Source: Pacificibacter marinus (lineage in GTDB: Bacteria > Pseudomonadota > Alphaproteobacteria > Rhodobacterales > Rhodobacteraceae). Taken from it: DNA of 64,000 nucleotides. Positions within the stretch are counted from its first letter, which is position 1. Each line of letters begins with the position of its first letter. This document shows, one piece after another, positions 1-9,866 of the stretch. The translations under genes were made by a program, and so were the position numbers. The stretch lies in contig NZ_JAHKPU010000030.1 in the NCBI RefSeq assembly GCF_018860505.1, forward strand, positions 248,001 through 312,000, written 5' to 3'. The notes beneath the pieces are model-generated. The model did no database searches, was not told the DNA's origin, and saw only the letters and a list, made by a program, of their open reading frames with translations.

Positions 1-2522
1 TTATATTTGAAGATTTTCAAGCTTATGCCCCCTCTCACGGCGCACCTGCGTCCTTTATTGGAGCACCTATCGTCGACCGACGAGGTGCACACAAAGGCGT
101 CATAGCGTTTCAAATATCAATGGATCAATTCAATTCAATCACACAACGCATGACAGGCCTAGGCAGCACAGGCGAAACATATCTCGTGGGATCTGATTTG
201 AAATTGCGAAACGACCGGATCCACTCAGAAGGCAGTGCTGCCTTGGTTCCAACCGTGGACAACCAAGCTGCACGCCAAGCAATCGCCGGTGAAACAGGTT
301 TGGTACGTGAAACTGAGGTCGCCTCAGAGTTAGGCCATGTTCACGAACATCTCGCAGCTTATCTTCCGATTGATTATCATGGAATACGCTGGGGTTTTAT
401 TGCCGAGCAGACGATCGAAGAAATTTTATTACCCGCCAATCACTTACGCAATGAAATGGTCCGTGATGGCCTATTGATGATCATTGCCGCGGCCATAATC
501 ACCTATCTCATTTCTCGAACGATTTCCAATCCTCTGTCTCGTGTTGAAAACTCCATGCGCAAAGTCTCCGCAGGTGATTTCTCTGGTGATGTGCCTGGTA
601 CCCACCGCGGCGATGAAATTGGCGGCATCGCCAACGCTCTTGATGAATTTCGCAACGCTCTGGGGCGAGCTGAAAAAGCCACAAGCGACGGCCTATTCAA
701 AGGCGCCGCATTTGAAGGGTCTTCCGCCGCTTTGATGATGATAGACCAAGACTTCACCATCACATATATGAACACAGCGGCCCTTACGCTTATGATGGAT
801 CATCAAGAAACATTCCAAGGCCTGTTCCCTGACTTTGACGCTCAAGACCTTGTCGGGAAAAGCATCGACGTTTTCCATAAATCGCCCGAACACAATCGCA
901 AAATTCTTTCTGATCCTTCAATGATGCCATATGCGACTGACATTAAAGTTAGAGATGTATATTTCTCTCTGGACATCAATTCGGTCAGCGATCTCGATGG
1001 CAAACAAATTGGATGCGTCTTGGAATGGAAAGACGTTACAGAAATCAGAACCAGCGCGGCCATCATTGCAGCTCTCGACGCCAATCAAGCGAAAGCAGAA
1101 TTCGATCTCTCAGGCAATTTGGTCTGCGCAAACAAGAGCTTTACACAAATGACTGGGCTTGAAAACGAAGCTCTCATCGGGCTTAAACATGATGATTTAT
1201 TTAAGTCTTATCCCGTCCAAGAACCTGAGCATGAATCCATTTGGAAACAATTGCTGGATGGCGACAGCATTTACGGACGCTTCAATTTTATATCGAAGAA
1301 CGGCGACGGGGCCGTGTTAGATGGAACATTCTGCCCAGTCAAAGACGCTAGCGGCAAACCATTTCGTATTATTATGCTCGGAACAGACATAACTGAAAAC
1401 GAAAGGGCACTCCGCGATGCTCAAATCGAGCAAGAGAAAATGAAAGCTGAGCAGGATAAAGTTGTTGAGAGCCTGAGAGTTGGCTTGAAACGCCTTGCAG
1501 ATGGCGATCTAACGAACACGATCACCGAACCTTTTTCTCAGGATTACGAAACACTTCGCTGCGACTTCAACCTCGCGATGACAAACTTATTGGATGCGAT
1601 GAGCAGCGTTGTCGAAAACGCAGGCAAGATCCGTGGTGAAGCAAGTGAAATTTCGATCGCGGCAGATAATCTATCTCACCGTACAGAACAGCAAGCTGCA
1701 ACTCTTGAAGAAACTGCCACGGCTTTGGATCAGCTAACATCATCCGTGAGCTCAGCTGCTGAGGGCGCAAATGAAGCAAGTGAAATGGTCGCCTCAGCCA
1801 AAGCAAACGCTGAAGCATCCGGTGTCGTAGTGCAAGAAGCCGTCGAAGCTATGAGTGAAATTGAAACCTCCTCAAATCAAATTTCAAAAATCACTTCGGT
1901 CATTGATGATATTGCATTCCAAACCAATCTCCTTGCTTTAAATGCCGGCGTCGAGGCGGCAAGGGCCGGCGAGGCTGGCCGTGGGTTTGCTGTTGTCGCC
2001 TCTGAAGTTCGAACCCTTGCACAAAGATCGTCGGAAGCGGCACGTGAAATCAATGATCTTATATCTAAATCAGGTTCCTTAGTGAAACGAGGGGTCGGTC
2101 TCGTCGGCCAAACAGGAGACGCTTTGAAAGGCATTGTGAGCTCAGTATCCGAAATTGCGAACAATGTTTCCGAAATTGCGGAATCGTCTCGTGAGCAATC
2201 AAGCGGACTTGCCGAAATCAATGCAGCGGTAAATCAACTAGATCAGGTCACTCAACAAAATGCGGCAATGTTTGAGGAAACCACTGCTGCCAGTCACGCT
2301 CTCACAAGAGAGGCGGAAAACTTGAATGTTACGACATCACGATTTGTGACCACTTCCATCGATACAAAAAGTCCCCCTAGTGTCGTTAAGGCAGACTTCA
2401 CAACAAAAGTTCCTGACACAATCAACCACAAGACACATCCAACGGAAAGTGTCCAACGCGTGGCAAATCTACCAGACCAATCGACACGAAACATGATCAG
2501 CGATGACTGGGAGGATTTCTAG
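1..2522 (+). CDS. methyl-accepting chemotaxis protein, 5' end outside window
   Basis: Chemoreceptor that relays a periplasmic ligand signal to the CheA/CheW array. The reading frame (first full codon at base 3) is open to the window edge, so the start and first membrane segment are missing. The ATG at 120 is probably internal, because the upstream codons encode a plausible sensor stretch ([16 protein letters not shown]). In order: periplasmic sensor remainder, a membrane segment near nt 468-510 ([14 protein letters not shown]), a HAMP domain, two PAS-like segments (about nt 700-1000 and 1080-1400), a second HAMP-like stretch ([10 protein letters not shown]), then the signalling coiled coil with hairpin tip [20 protein letters not shown]. 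The protein ends in DWEDF, which fits the xWxxF tail that tethers CheR/CheB in enteric receptors. cheB and cheD follow directly. Ligand unknown. Confidence 0.93.
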   Translation, partial: IFEDFQAYAPSHGAPASFIGAPIVDRRGAHKGVIAFQISMDQFNSITQRMTGLGSTGETYLVGSDLKLRNDRIHSEGSAALVPTVDNQAARQAIAGETGLVRETEVASELGHVHEHLAAYLPIDYHGIRWGFIAEQTIEEILLPANHLRNEMVRDGLLMIIAAAIITYLISRTISNPLSRVENSMRKVSAGDFSGDVPGTHRGDEIGGIANALDEFRNALGRAEKATSDGLFKGAAFEGSSAALMMIDQDFTITYMNTAALTLMMDHQETFQGLFPDFDAQDLVGKSIDVFHKSPEHNRKILSDPSMMPYATDIKVRDVYFSLDINSVSDLDGKQIGCVLEWKDVTEIRTSAAIIAALDANQAKAEFDLSGNLVCANKSFTQMTGLENEALIGLKHDDLFKSYPVQEPEHESIWKQLLDGDSIYGRFNFISKNGDGAVLDGTFCPVKDASGKPFRIIMLGTDITENERALRDAQIEQEKMKAEQDKVVESLRVGLKRLADGDLTNTITEPFSQDYETLRCDFNLAMTNLLDAMSSVVENAGKIRGEASEISIAADNLSHRTEQQAATLEETATALDQLTSSVSSAAEGANEASEMVASAKANAEASGVVVQEAVEAMSEIETSSNQISKITSVIDDIAFQTNLLALNAGVEAARAGEAGRGFAVVASEVRTLAQRSSEAAREINDLISKSGSLVKRGVGLVGQTGDALKGIVSSVSEIANNVSEIAESSREQSSGLAEINAAVNQLDQVTQQNAAMFEETTAASHALTREAENLNVTTSRFVTTSIDTKSPPSVVKADFTTKVPDTINHKTHPTESVQRVANLPDQSTRNMISDDWEDF

Positions 2523-2575
2523 CTTACTCATCGCACTTCCATACATCACCAAAAACAATATTACAGGAATGTCAT

Positions 2576-3610
2576 GTGAACCAATATCGTGTACTTATAG
2601 TCGATGACTCTCCCACAATGCGGCGCTTAATTCGCTCTCTCCTTGAAAAAGATTCGAGGGTTTTGGTTGTCGCAGAGGCTGGCACCGCGCGAGAAGCACG
2701 AGATGCCGTCAACACGTATAAACCGGACGTAATTTCACTTGATGTTGAAATGCCGAATATGAGTGGGCTTGAGTTTTTAGAAAAACTGATGCGACATAGG
2801 CCAATGCCTGTGGTGATGGTCAGCACGTTGACAAAAAAAGGCAGTTCAATTGCAATAAAAGCACTTTCCCTTGGTGCAATTGAATGCGTTGAAAAACCTA
2901 AGCTCGGCCAGCAGAAAGACACATTCTCAAACCTAGCAGACTCCATAGTTATGGCAGCGCAGGCTAGGATGAGTTTACGCCCATCGAGACAGCTCACTCC
3001 CACAATAAAACCCCAAAGACGTTTTAAAAGAATTTGTTTACTTGGGGGATCAACGGGAGCAGTCGACGCATTGGAGCGTGTACTACTTAAATTTCCTGTA
3101 AATTGCCCGCCTACGCTCATTACACAACATATGCCAGAGCCATTTCTTGTTAGTTTTGCCGCGAGATTAAATCATATAATGGCACCCAAAGTATCGTTGG
3201 CGCAAGACGGGCAGTCAATTCTACCAGGGACTGTAATGATTGCACCAGGCGGTAACTTCCATTTAAACATTTCGAAACAACATGATTATCGTGCGACTTT
3301 ACTTAAGGGGCCTCCGGTTTCTGGCCACCGGCCGTCAGTTGACTCAATGATGCTCTCCGCAGTTCACGCAGCTCCACAAATTGTTGCAGGGATATTAACT
3401 GGTATGGGGCGCGATGGAGCAAAAGGTATGTGCGAATTGCGTGCGAATGGCGCAAAAACTTTAGGTCAATCGAAAGAGACTTGTGTTGTATTTGGTATGC
3501 CCAAAGTGGCTGGGCAATTGGGAGGGATCGAAAAGTGGGTAGATATTGACAACTTCGGTGATGAAATGCTTGCTTTAGCGGAAATTCCGGCTCGGGCGGC
3601 TGCCCTATGA
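2576..3610 (+). CDS. cheB: chemotaxis response regulator protein-glutamate methylesterase CheB
   Basis: Removes methyl groups from (and may deamidate) chemoreceptor glutamates during adaptation, and is activated by phosphorylation. The 344 residues match the usual CheB length. The N-terminal receiver domain has the acidic pair in VDDS (D10, D11), phospho-acceptor D56 in SLDVEMP and K108 in EKPK. The C-terminal esterase domain shows the S-H-D triad: S159 in LGGSTGA, H185 in TQHMPEP and D280 in GMGRDGA. The start is GTG, with an AGGA-like site about ten bases upstream. It lies 53 bp after the receptor gene and overlaps cheD by four bases (ATGA), so the three genes are probably cotranscribed. 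No cheA, cheW, cheY or cheR is in the window. Confidence 0.95.
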   Translation: MNQYRVLIVDDSPTMRRLIRSLLEKDSRVLVVAEAGTAREARDAVNTYKPDVISLDVEMPNMSGLEFLEKLMRHRPMPVVMVSTLTKKGSSIAIKALSLGAIECVEKPKLGQQKDTFSNLADSIVMAAQARMSLRPSRQLTPTIKPQRRFKRICLLGGSTGAVDALERVLLKFPVNCPPTLITQHMPEPFLVSFAARLNHIMAPKVSLAQDGQSILPGTVMIAPGGNFHLNISKQHDYRATLLKGPPVSGHRPSVDSMMLSAVHAAPQIVAGILTGMGRDGAKGMCELRANGAKTLGQSKETCVVFGMPKVAGQLGGIEKWVDIDNFGDEMLALAEIPARAAAL

Positions 3611-4143
3611 CAAATACTTCACAAAAAACATTGCAAGGAAAGTCAACTTATATCTCCCAAGGAGAATTTGCTGTCGAAAGTTCGCCTGATGTGACTATTT
3701 CCACCATCCTTGGTTCTTGTATCGCGGCCTGCATTTGGGATCCCGTCGTACAAGTAGGTGGGATGAACCATTTTCTGTTACCCGGTGGACCTCAAACCTC
3801 AGAAGAAGGTGTCAATTCGCTTGGCGCAAATGCAATGGAATTGTTGATCAATACCCTGACGCGTTCAGGGGCTCAAAAAAAACGTCTCCGAGCGAAAGTC
3901 TTTGGCGGTGCGGAAATGTATCGCGGCCTGACTGATGCAGGCCCCCGTAACGTAAAATTTATTCTAAGCTACTTGGAGCGTGAAGGCATCCCTTGTGAGG
4001 CTCAAAGCTTGGGGGGATCACAAGCTAGACGTATCGAATTCACCCCCGCAAACGGCCGTGCGCGTCAGAAATTAGTTGAAGATGCTCACATCATAGAAAC
4101 CGAGCCAAAGGTTGCATCATCGAGTGATGTTGAATTGTTTTAG
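3607..4143 (+). CDS. cheD: chemoreceptor glutamine deamidase CheD
   Basis: Deamidates selected receptor glutamines to glutamates so they can be methylated. At 178 residues it is normal for CheD. The predicted catalytic Cys is C38 in ILGSCIAACIWDP and the His is H55 in GGMNHFLLPGG. The motif KVFGGAEM is the conserved glycine-rich strand, and the conserved C-terminal GG(S/T) region reads SLGGSQARRIEF. Its ATG overlaps the cheB stop codon, which suggests translational coupling. The acidic end (SSDVELF) is not conserved in families I know. The neighbouring receptor is a likely substrate, but this is not shown. Confidence 0.95.
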   Translation: MTNTSQKTLQGKSTYISQGEFAVESSPDVTISTILGSCIAACIWDPVVQVGGMNHFLLPGGPQTSEEGVNSLGANAMELLINTLTRSGAQKKRLRAKVFGGAEMYRGLTDAGPRNVKFILSYLEREGIPCEAQSLGGSQARRIEFTPANGRARQKLVEDAHIIETEPKVASSSDVELF

Positions 4144-4366
4144 TTCGAAATAGCACCTTTCAGCCTTTTATTTGGTAATCCTTGCTGCAACAAAGACAGT
4201 TTTAACTCGGTTACATTAGCAGACCATGCCGCGCTGTTAGATCATTATCTGGTCACTTACGCTCAATGCGGTTGGTGTTTCTTATGGGCGGCACCATATA
4301 ACCAAAGAACCGAATGAAAGCAGCGCGCCATAGCCTCAGTTGCGCTGCGCGCATCAACTTTATTGG
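4144..4366. other. intergenic stretch between convergent cheD and ABC ATPase genes
   Basis: These 223 bases separate two convergent operons. I see no convincing GC-rich hairpin with a T-run and no ORF with a ribosome-binding site. Transcription end points here are not visible from the sequence. Confidence 0.4.
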
Positions 4367-5476
4367 TTACCGAATCCGCAACTGGCTATCAGGATCAAAA
4401 AAGACAGCTTTTCCCATATTAAACGACAGCGTCGTATACGTTTCTGGGACCACTTGTGCGTCTGCACGCAGCCGCGCAATCACTTCTTTACCGCCCAATT
4501 TTGTCACCGCGAAGGTGTCAGACCCTGCGGGTTCGACCACTTCGATCAAGCATTCTGCGTCGACAACATTTTGAGCTGTACGATCAGCACCTTCAGGGTC
4601 CGTCAAAGCCTCAGGCCGGATACCAAAAATCACTTGCTTGCCGACATAAGACCGCATCGCCGGTGTGTCTTCCACAGGTAACAAAATTGGCGCGTTTTCT
4701 GTATCCGACAACTGCACTTTCAGCCCATCTTCGTCTATAATCTGAGCAGTCAAAAGGTTCATGGATGGCGAGCCCATGAACTCCGCCACAAACATGTTGG
4801 TCGGATTGTTGTAAACATCGTCTGGCGTACCAAACTGTTGTAGATACCCATCTTTCAATACGGCAATTTTAGTCGCAAGCGTCAGGGCTTCGATCTGATC
4901 ATGGGTGACATAAACGATTGTTGTGCCCATGCGCTTGTGCAAGCGCTTGATTTCGGTCCGCATATCAACACGCAATTTCGCATCAAGGTTCGACAACGGT
5001 TCATCGAACAAAAACACCTGCGGATCGCGCACCAAAGCACGCCCCATCGCAACACGTTGCCTTTGACCACCGGACAATTGACTGGGCTTACGATGGAGAA
5101 GCTCGCGGATTTGCAATGTATCGGCGACCTTGTTGATGGCCTCTTCACGTACGGCTTTGTCGATCTTGCGGATTTCCATACCAAAGCTGATATTTTGAGC
5201 CACTGTCATATTGGGGTAGAGCGCGTAGGATTGGAACACCATAGCGATGTCTCGCTGCGACGGGTGAAGCCCCGCGACAGATTCAGGGCCGATTTTGATG
5301 TCGCCAGAGGTGATTTCCTCGAGGCCTGCAATGGTGTTCAAAAGCGTGGATTTCCCACATCCCGATGGACCAACCAGCACCAGAAAGCCACCGTCTTCGA
5401 TTTCGAGATCAATGCCCTTTAGGACTTCGACGGTCCCGTAGGATTTTTTAAGATTCTCAATTGTTAGAGATGCCAT
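4367..5476 (-). CDS. CUT1-family ABC transporter ATPase (UgpC/MsmK/GtsD-like)
   Basis: Cytoplasmic ATPase that drives sugar import. Walker A is GPSGCGKST (about residues 37-45), the Q-loop [10 protein letters not shown], the ABC signature [15 protein letters not shown], Walker [13 protein letters not shown] and the switch His in VTHDQ. After about residue 240 comes a TOBE-type regulatory domain ending VFFDPDSQLRIR. The 369 residues are typical of this subfamily. An AAAGGA site precedes the ATG. It is the last gene of a four-gene operon (binding protein, two permeases, ATPase) and starts four bases after the second permease. ATPases of this subfamily can serve more than one permease pair, so sharing with the second CUT1 system in this window is possible. 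Confidence 0.93.
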   Translation of the reverse strand: MASLTIENLKKSYGTVEVLKGIDLEIEDGGFLVLVGPSGCGKSTLLNTIAGLEEITSGDIKIGPESVAGLHPSQRDIAMVFQSYALYPNMTVAQNISFGMEIRKIDKAVREEAINKVADTLQIRELLHRKPSQLSGGQRQRVAMGRALVRDPQVFLFDEPLSNLDAKLRVDMRTEIKRLHKRMGTTIVYVTHDQIEALTLATKIAVLKDGYLQQFGTPDDVYNNPTNMFVAEFMGSPSMNLLTAQIIDEDGLKVQLSDTENAPILLPVEDTPAMRSYVGKQVIFGIRPEALTDPEGADRTAQNVVDAECLIEVVEPAGSDTFAVTKLGGKEVIARLRADAQVVPETYTTLSFNMGKAVFFDPDSQLRIR

Positions 5477-5480
5477 GTCT

Positions 5481-6362
5481 TTATCCTTTGACTGCGCCGG
5501 CCATCAAGCCGCGCACGAAGTATCGTCCTGAGACGATGTAAACAAACAGTGTGGGGAGCGCAGCCATGATCGCGCCAGCGAAATGTACGTTGTACTCTTT
5601 CACCCCAGTCGAGGAATTCACGAGGTTGTTGAGCGCCACGGTCATCGGCGTCGAATCGAACCCCGAGAAAGACGCACCAAACAAAAAGTCATTCCATTGA
5701 TTGGTGAACTGCCAAATCACTGTAACCACGATGATTGGCCCAGAACTCGGGAGCAAAATACGCATGAATATCTGCATGAACGACGCGCCGTCGATCTGAG
5801 CCGCACGGATCAATTCGGTTGGGAATGCTGCATAATAATTGCGGAAGAACAGCGTCGAGAACCCAATTCCATAAACAAAGTGAATAAGGATCAAACCTTG
5901 AATCGTACCCGAGATGCCCAAGAACCCAAGAACTTTTGCGGCGGGAATCAATACGATTTGGAAGGGAATGAAACAGGACAGTAGAAGCATGGCAAACACA
6001 GCGCCATGGCCTTTGAACTGCCACTTCGTAAGCACATACCCATTCAACGCCCCTACAATCGTCGACAAAGTAACGGCCGGAATAACGATCATAAAAGAGT
6101 TCATGAAGTAGGGTTTTAAGCCTGTCGCCTCGACACCAATCTGCGCGTTGGACCATGCATCGCGCCAAGGCTCCAACGTCCAAACATTCGGCAGGGCCAT
6201 CAAATCACCGCCGCGGATTTCATCAAGGGGCTTGAACGAATTTGCGACCATCACGTAGAGCGGCAACAGATAGTAAATCACGAAAAAGATCAAAACAGTG
6301 TAGATCAAGGCACGCGTCATCCGCGATCCAGCTACGGCGTTATCTTGAGAAATACGGCTCAT
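5481..6362 (-). CDS. CUT1 ABC transporter permease (MalG/GtsC-like)
   Basis: Inner-membrane sugar permease of 293 residues with about six membrane segments; the first is ALIYTVLIFFVIYYLLPLYV. The EAA loop that docks on the ATPase reads ELIRAAQIDGASFMQIFMRI. The C-terminal SGRYFVRGLMAGAVKG is the usual end of MalG-type permeases. Its ATG overlaps the stop of the preceding permease gene (ATGA). With its neighbours it matches the glucose/mannose-type importer layout seen in Gts-like systems. That substrate is inferred mainly from the binding protein. Confidence 0.92.
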   Translation of the reverse strand: MSRISQDNAVAGSRMTRALIYTVLIFFVIYYLLPLYVMVANSFKPLDEIRGGDLMALPNVWTLEPWRDAWSNAQIGVEATGLKPYFMNSFMIVIPAVTLSTIVGALNGYVLTKWQFKGHGAVFAMLLLSCFIPFQIVLIPAAKVLGFLGISGTIQGLILIHFVYGIGFSTLFFRNYYAAFPTELIRAAQIDGASFMQIFMRILLPSSGPIIVVTVIWQFTNQWNDFLFGASFSGFDSTPMTVALNNLVNSSTGVKEYNVHFAGAIMAALPTLFVYIVSGRYFVRGLMAGAVKG

Positions 6363-7234
6363 TGCTGGTCTCCGCTTTTCAGCTCACTGTAGACATATGG
6401 CACGATGATCGAAAAAATCATGATCAACATGATGATCGCCGATGATGCGCCGACGCCCATTTGGTTGCGCGTAAATGTGTAGGAATACATAAAGGTCGCG
6501 GGCAGTTCTGTCGCACGTCCAGGACCACCACCTGTAAGGGCAATCACCAAATCGTAAGCCTTAATAGCCAAATGCGCGAGCACCACAAAAGCAGACAAGA
6601 ACACTGGGCGCATCATGGGAATGATAATCCGACGATAAATCGTGACGCCACTTGCACCGTCAATCTGGGCCGCCTTGATAATTTCGTTATCGACACCACG
6701 CAAGCCAGCCAAGAACATCGCCATAACAAACCCTGAGGATTGCCAAACAGCGGCCATCACAACCGTGTAGATCGCATAATCGCGGTTTTTGATCCAATCA
6801 AAATGAAAGCTGGCCCAGCCCCATGCATGCATCGTGTTTTCAATACCGATGCCAGGGTCCAAGAACCATTTCCATGCAGTACCGGTGACGATGAACGACA
6901 AGGCCATTGGGTAGAGGTAGATCGGGCGAATGAACCCTTCTGCGCGAATTTTTTGGTCTAACAGGATCGCAAGAAAAAGCCCTAAAGCAGATGAAATCCC
7001 AATGTAGAGAATGCCAAAAATGGCCAAGTTGGTGACGGCCGTATTCCAGTGGCGCAGTCCAAACAGCCTGCTATAGTTTTCAAAACCCACCCAGCCATAT
7101 GACGGAAGCATCTTGGAATCGGTCATCGAAAGATAGCCAGTGTAGAGGATGAATCCGTAGACGAACAACACAACCAGCAAAAAGCTGGGCGCGAGCACAA
7201 GTCTGGGAATCCATCGCTGGATGAGAAATTTCAT
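6359..7234 (-). CDS. CUT1 ABC transporter permease (MalF/GtsB-like)
   Basis: Partner inner-membrane permease of 291 residues. It opens with a membrane segment after a short basic N-terminus (RWIPRLVLAPSFLLVVLFVYGF). The EAA loop is EIIKAAQIDGASGVTIYRRI. It is a short MalF-type protein without the extra periplasmic domain of E. coli MalF, as is normal for CUT1 glucose-type systems. It lies 112 bp after the binding-protein gene, with a strong hairpin in the gap, and overlaps the next permease by four bases. A weak AGAGAC site precedes the start. Confidence 0.92.
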   Translation of the reverse strand: MKFLIQRWIPRLVLAPSFLLVVLFVYGFILYTGYLSMTDSKMLPSYGWVGFENYSRLFGLRHWNTAVTNLAIFGILYIGISSALGLFLAILLDQKIRAEGFIRPIYLYPMALSFIVTGTAWKWFLDPGIGIENTMHAWGWASFHFDWIKNRDYAIYTVVMAAVWQSSGFVMAMFLAGLRGVDNEIIKAAQIDGASGVTIYRRIIIPMMRPVFLSAFVVLAHLAIKAYDLVIALTGGGPGRATELPATFMYSYTFTRNQMGVGASSAIIMLIMIFSIIVPYVYSELKSGDQQ

Positions 7235-7298
7235 GAGATGTCTCTGATCATTGTTGGGAAAGGTTGCAGGGCCTTGATAGCCCCATCAGCTTTGAAAT

Positions 7299-7326
7299 AT
7301 GCCGCGCAATCGAAACTGCGCGGCAT
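7299..7326 (-). promoter_or_regulatory. intercistronic hairpin after the binding-protein gene
   Basis: A perfect 10-bp inverted repeat (ATGCCGCGCA / TGCGCGGCAT) with an 8-base loop begins about 20 bases after the binding-protein stop codon, inside the operon. No T-run follows, so it is more likely an RNA-stability or partial-termination element that raises binding-protein mRNA over permease mRNA than a full terminator. This position is common in ABC operons. Confidence 0.6.
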
Positions 7327-7346
7327 AAGTTTAGAAACGTCAGTTT

Positions 7347-8597
7347 TTATTGTGCGTCGAGTACAGCGTTGACCATTTCTTCTGCGGCTTCAGTCGCGTC
7401 ATATTCACCGTTGAAATGCGCGGTCACAACGTCGTAGATCGCGTTTTTAACAGCTGCAGGATTGGCGTGACCATGCGCCATGGAGCCATAAAGACCACCA
7501 CCTGCATTGGCTTCGGCAAAGTCGGCCATGCCTTTTTTACCGCAATCGTCGAACGCATCGTTTGGCACATCTGTACGTGCAGGAACTGAGCCTTTGACCA
7601 CGTTAAACGCCGATTGGAAAGCTGGGCTCATCACCGCAGAGGCCATCGCCATTTGGCTGTCAGAGGCTTCACCTTGATCGAACATCACGAATTGGTCTGA
7701 GTTGAATGTGACCAAACCTTGTGTACCAGGGAAACGGATACAAACAAAATCTTCACCCGGTGTTTTGCCCGCTTTCAAGAATTCGCCTTTGGCCCAATCG
7801 CCCATCATTTGCATGCCAGCGGTGCCTTCGATCACCATCGCGGATGCGAGGTTCCAGTCACGACCAGAGAAGTTATCATCCACGTAAGAGCGCAAAACTG
7901 CCATGCGATTGAAGGCTTCAACCATCATGTCGCCACCAAGCGCGTCTTCGTCCATGTCGATGAAGGCCGCTTTGTAGAAATCAGCGCCAAGACCCAAGAC
8001 AACGGCATCAAAAATTGTCGCGTCTTGCCATGCTTGGCCTCCATGCGCCAAAGGCGTGATACCATTGGCTTTCATCGCATCAAGAACTGTGACGAGTTCT
8101 TCCCAGCTTGTCGGGGCTTTTCCGCCAGCGGCATCAAGCGCAGCTTTGTTCACCCAAACCCAGTTGGTTGAGTGCACGTTTACGGGCGCTGCGATCCAGT
8201 TGCCATCATGCTTTGAGAAATCTTGCAATGCAGCAGGGACAACGGCGTCCCAACCTTCAGCTTCGGCAACGGAATTCAAGTTCGCCAAATTGCCGGTTGA
8301 ACCCGCCCAATCTTTGATGTCGAAACCGAGCATCTGAGCCGCAGTTGGCGCATCACCAGCCACAACGCGTGCGCGCAAAACGGTCATCGCATCGCTGCCG
8401 CCGCCGCCCGCGATTGGCATATCTTGCCAACCAACACCTTGGCTGGCCAAATCATCTTTCAACACACCCAAAGCGGCCGCTTCGCCGCCTGCAGTCCACC
8501 AATGTAGAACCTCTACATCATCGGCTGACGCCATGCCTGCAAAAGCTGAAACCGCGGCTGCGGCCACGGTTGTCTTTAAAAATTTATTAATTTTCAT
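7347..8597 (-). CDS. periplasmic sugar-binding protein of CUT1 ABC importer (glucose/mannose type)
   Basis: Captures sugar in the periplasm for the adjacent permeases. The 416-residue precursor has a Sec signal peptide ([18 protein letters not shown], cleavage near residue 25). The mature start [18 protein letters not shown] is characteristic of glucose/mannose-binding proteins of the GtsA type, and [20 protein letters not shown] with [12 protein letters not shown] are further family blocks. An AGGGAGGA site precedes the ATG. It is the first gene of the operon and is divergent from a LacI regulator. Substrate choice is inference from family resemblance; other hexoses or short oligosaccharides remain possible. 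Confidence 0.88.
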   Translation of the reverse strand: MKINKFLKTTVAAAAVSAFAGMASADDVEVLHWWTAGGEAAALGVLKDDLASQGVGWQDMPIAGGGGSDAMTVLRARVVAGDAPTAAQMLGFDIKDWAGSTGNLANLNSVAEAEGWDAVVPAALQDFSKHDGNWIAAPVNVHSTNWVWVNKAALDAAGGKAPTSWEELVTVLDAMKANGITPLAHGGQAWQDATIFDAVVLGLGADFYKAAFIDMDEDALGGDMMVEAFNRMAVLRSYVDDNFSGRDWNLASAMVIEGTAGMQMMGDWAKGEFLKAGKTPGEDFVCIRFPGTQGLVTFNSDQFVMFDQGEASDSQMAMASAVMSPAFQSAFNVVKGSVPARTDVPNDAFDDCGKKGMADFAEANAGGGLYGSMAHGHANPAAVKNAIYDVVTAHFNGEYDATEAAEEMVNAVLDAQ

Positions 8598-8645
8598 ATC
8601 TCATTCCTCCCTTGAGATCCGAAGATATTCCTCGGCCTTGCTGCA

Positions 8646-8661
8646 TTTATAACGTTGTAAA
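8646..8661. promoter_or_regulatory. LacI-type operator overlapping the -10 element
   Basis: TTTATAACGTTGTAAA is a palindrome with one mismatched pair and a central CG, the usual form of LacI-family operators. It covers the -10 hexamer of the binding-protein promoter and lies next to the divergent lacI-type gene at 8794, which is the obvious candidate to bind it. A second inverted repeat (AGATTTT-N5-AAAATCT, 8680-8698) is in the same gap and could be another site or part of the regulator's promoter. Confidence 0.55.
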
Positions 8662-8676
8662 CATCACCTCTGTCAA
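8647..8676 (-). promoter_or_regulatory. sigma70-like promoter of the CUT1 sugar operon
   Basis: Read on the minus strand, TTGACA (8676-8671) and TTATAA (8652-8647) are separated by 18 bases. This is a close match to a vegetative promoter, ending about 50 bases before the binding-protein ATG. The -10 element lies inside the palindromic operator at 8646-8661, so LacI-type repression by occlusion is a natural reading. Confidence 0.6.
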
Positions 8677-8793
8677 GTAAGATTTTTTGTTAAAATCTAA
8701 GATTACGTTAAAAATAATAAGGGTGATTAAATGTATATCGATATATTTTTTGAACGCGCCTATAACGTGCAAGGAGGATGAACGATTTAAAGT

Positions 8794-9789
8794 ATGCCAC
8801 AAAAAAGCACATCAAAGCGACTCACGCTTAAAACCGTTGCGGATACTGCGGGCTTGGCCGTGACCACGGTGTCAAAAGCACTTGCAAACGACCCCAAGAT
8901 CGCGCTTGCAACACGGGAGCGTGTGCAGAAGATTGCGATTGAATTGGGCTATGTACCGGATCGCGCGGCGCAGCGTTTACGCACAGGAAAGACCAAGGTG
9001 ATCAGCCTTGTACTGGATCGCCATGACGAACTTTTCGGCTTTAGTAACTCGTTGATTTACGGTCTGATGCAAGCCTTGGAAAACACAGGTTACCACTTGG
9101 TCATCACGCCACATTTTGCAGGGGGCGAAGGGGTTTCTGCTGTCGAACATATCGTCAAAAATCATTTGGCAGACGGCATAATAATCACACGGACATCACC
9201 GACAGACGAACGTGTGAGATATCTTATGGAGGCTGGTTTCCCATTTGTTTCACATGGGCGAACAAATTTTGGCACGCCACATTCCTATTTCGACTTTGAT
9301 AACGAACGCTTCGCAGAACTCGCGGTAGAACGACTTGCAGCGAAGGGGGCAAAAAAAGTTGGCATGATACTGCCCCCAGAGTGGTTGACCTTTCATCAAT
9401 ACCTTATGTCAGGCCTCATTCGCGCGGCGAATAAACATGGTCTGGAATACGTATTCGCAGACAACGTGACCTTAGACAGCACTTTAGATGAAATAAACGC
9501 TTGGGCCACGGAAATTGCCAAAAGCCCTGACCGCCCTGACGCCTTTATCTTTGTCGGTGAGGCATCCTATTGTGCAGCTCTCAGTGCTTTTCGCAAATGT
9601 GGATTGACACGATCAAGAGATTTTGAGGCCGTGGTCAAACGCAACTCAGAGCTCATCCACCAAATCGATGACGGCGTAGATCTTGTTTTTGAAGACATTC
9701 AAAAAGCAGGTAAAGCAATGGGTGAATTTCTGCTCAATCAGCTGAATAACCCATCAGATCCGCCACGACACTATATTGACGCTCCGTGA
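8794..9789 (+). CDS. LacI-family transcriptional regulator of the adjacent sugar ABC operon
   Basis: DNA-binding repressor of 331 residues. The N-terminal helix-turn-helix is LKTVADTAGLAVTTVSKALAND (about residues 12-33), followed by the hinge YVPDRAAQRLRTGKT and a periplasmic-binding-protein-like effector domain (VISLVLDRHDELFGFSNSLI onward). It is divergent from the CUT1 operon and presumably responds to the imported sugar or a product. The best ribosome-binding site (AAGGAGG, 8771-8777) is 16 bases from the ATG, unusually far. An in-frame TAA at 8788 excludes an earlier start. A 17-codon overlapping frame begins at 8778, directly after that site. Confidence 0.92.
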   Translation: MPQKSTSKRLTLKTVADTAGLAVTTVSKALANDPKIALATRERVQKIAIELGYVPDRAAQRLRTGKTKVISLVLDRHDELFGFSNSLIYGLMQALENTGYHLVITPHFAGGEGVSAVEHIVKNHLADGIIITRTSPTDERVRYLMEAGFPFVSHGRTNFGTPHSYFDFDNERFAELAVERLAAKGAKKVGMILPPEWLTFHQYLMSGLIRAANKHGLEYVFADNVTLDSTLDEINAWATEIAKSPDRPDAFIFVGEASYCAALSAFRKCGLTRSRDFEAVVKRNSELIHQIDDGVDLVFEDIQKAGKAMGEFLLNQLNNPSDPPRHYIDAP

Positions 9790-9866
9790 CACCTACGCGA
9801 GGTTAGAAAGAGGTGAGGCGACCAGTTTCTCACCGCTCATCTCACCCACTCATTCAGTCACATCTT

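Noticed and set aside
9790-9866. GGTGAG/CTCACC repeat between the convergent LacI and hydrolase genes as a terminator
   Set aside because: Only six pairs with a long loop and no T-run; too weak to call.
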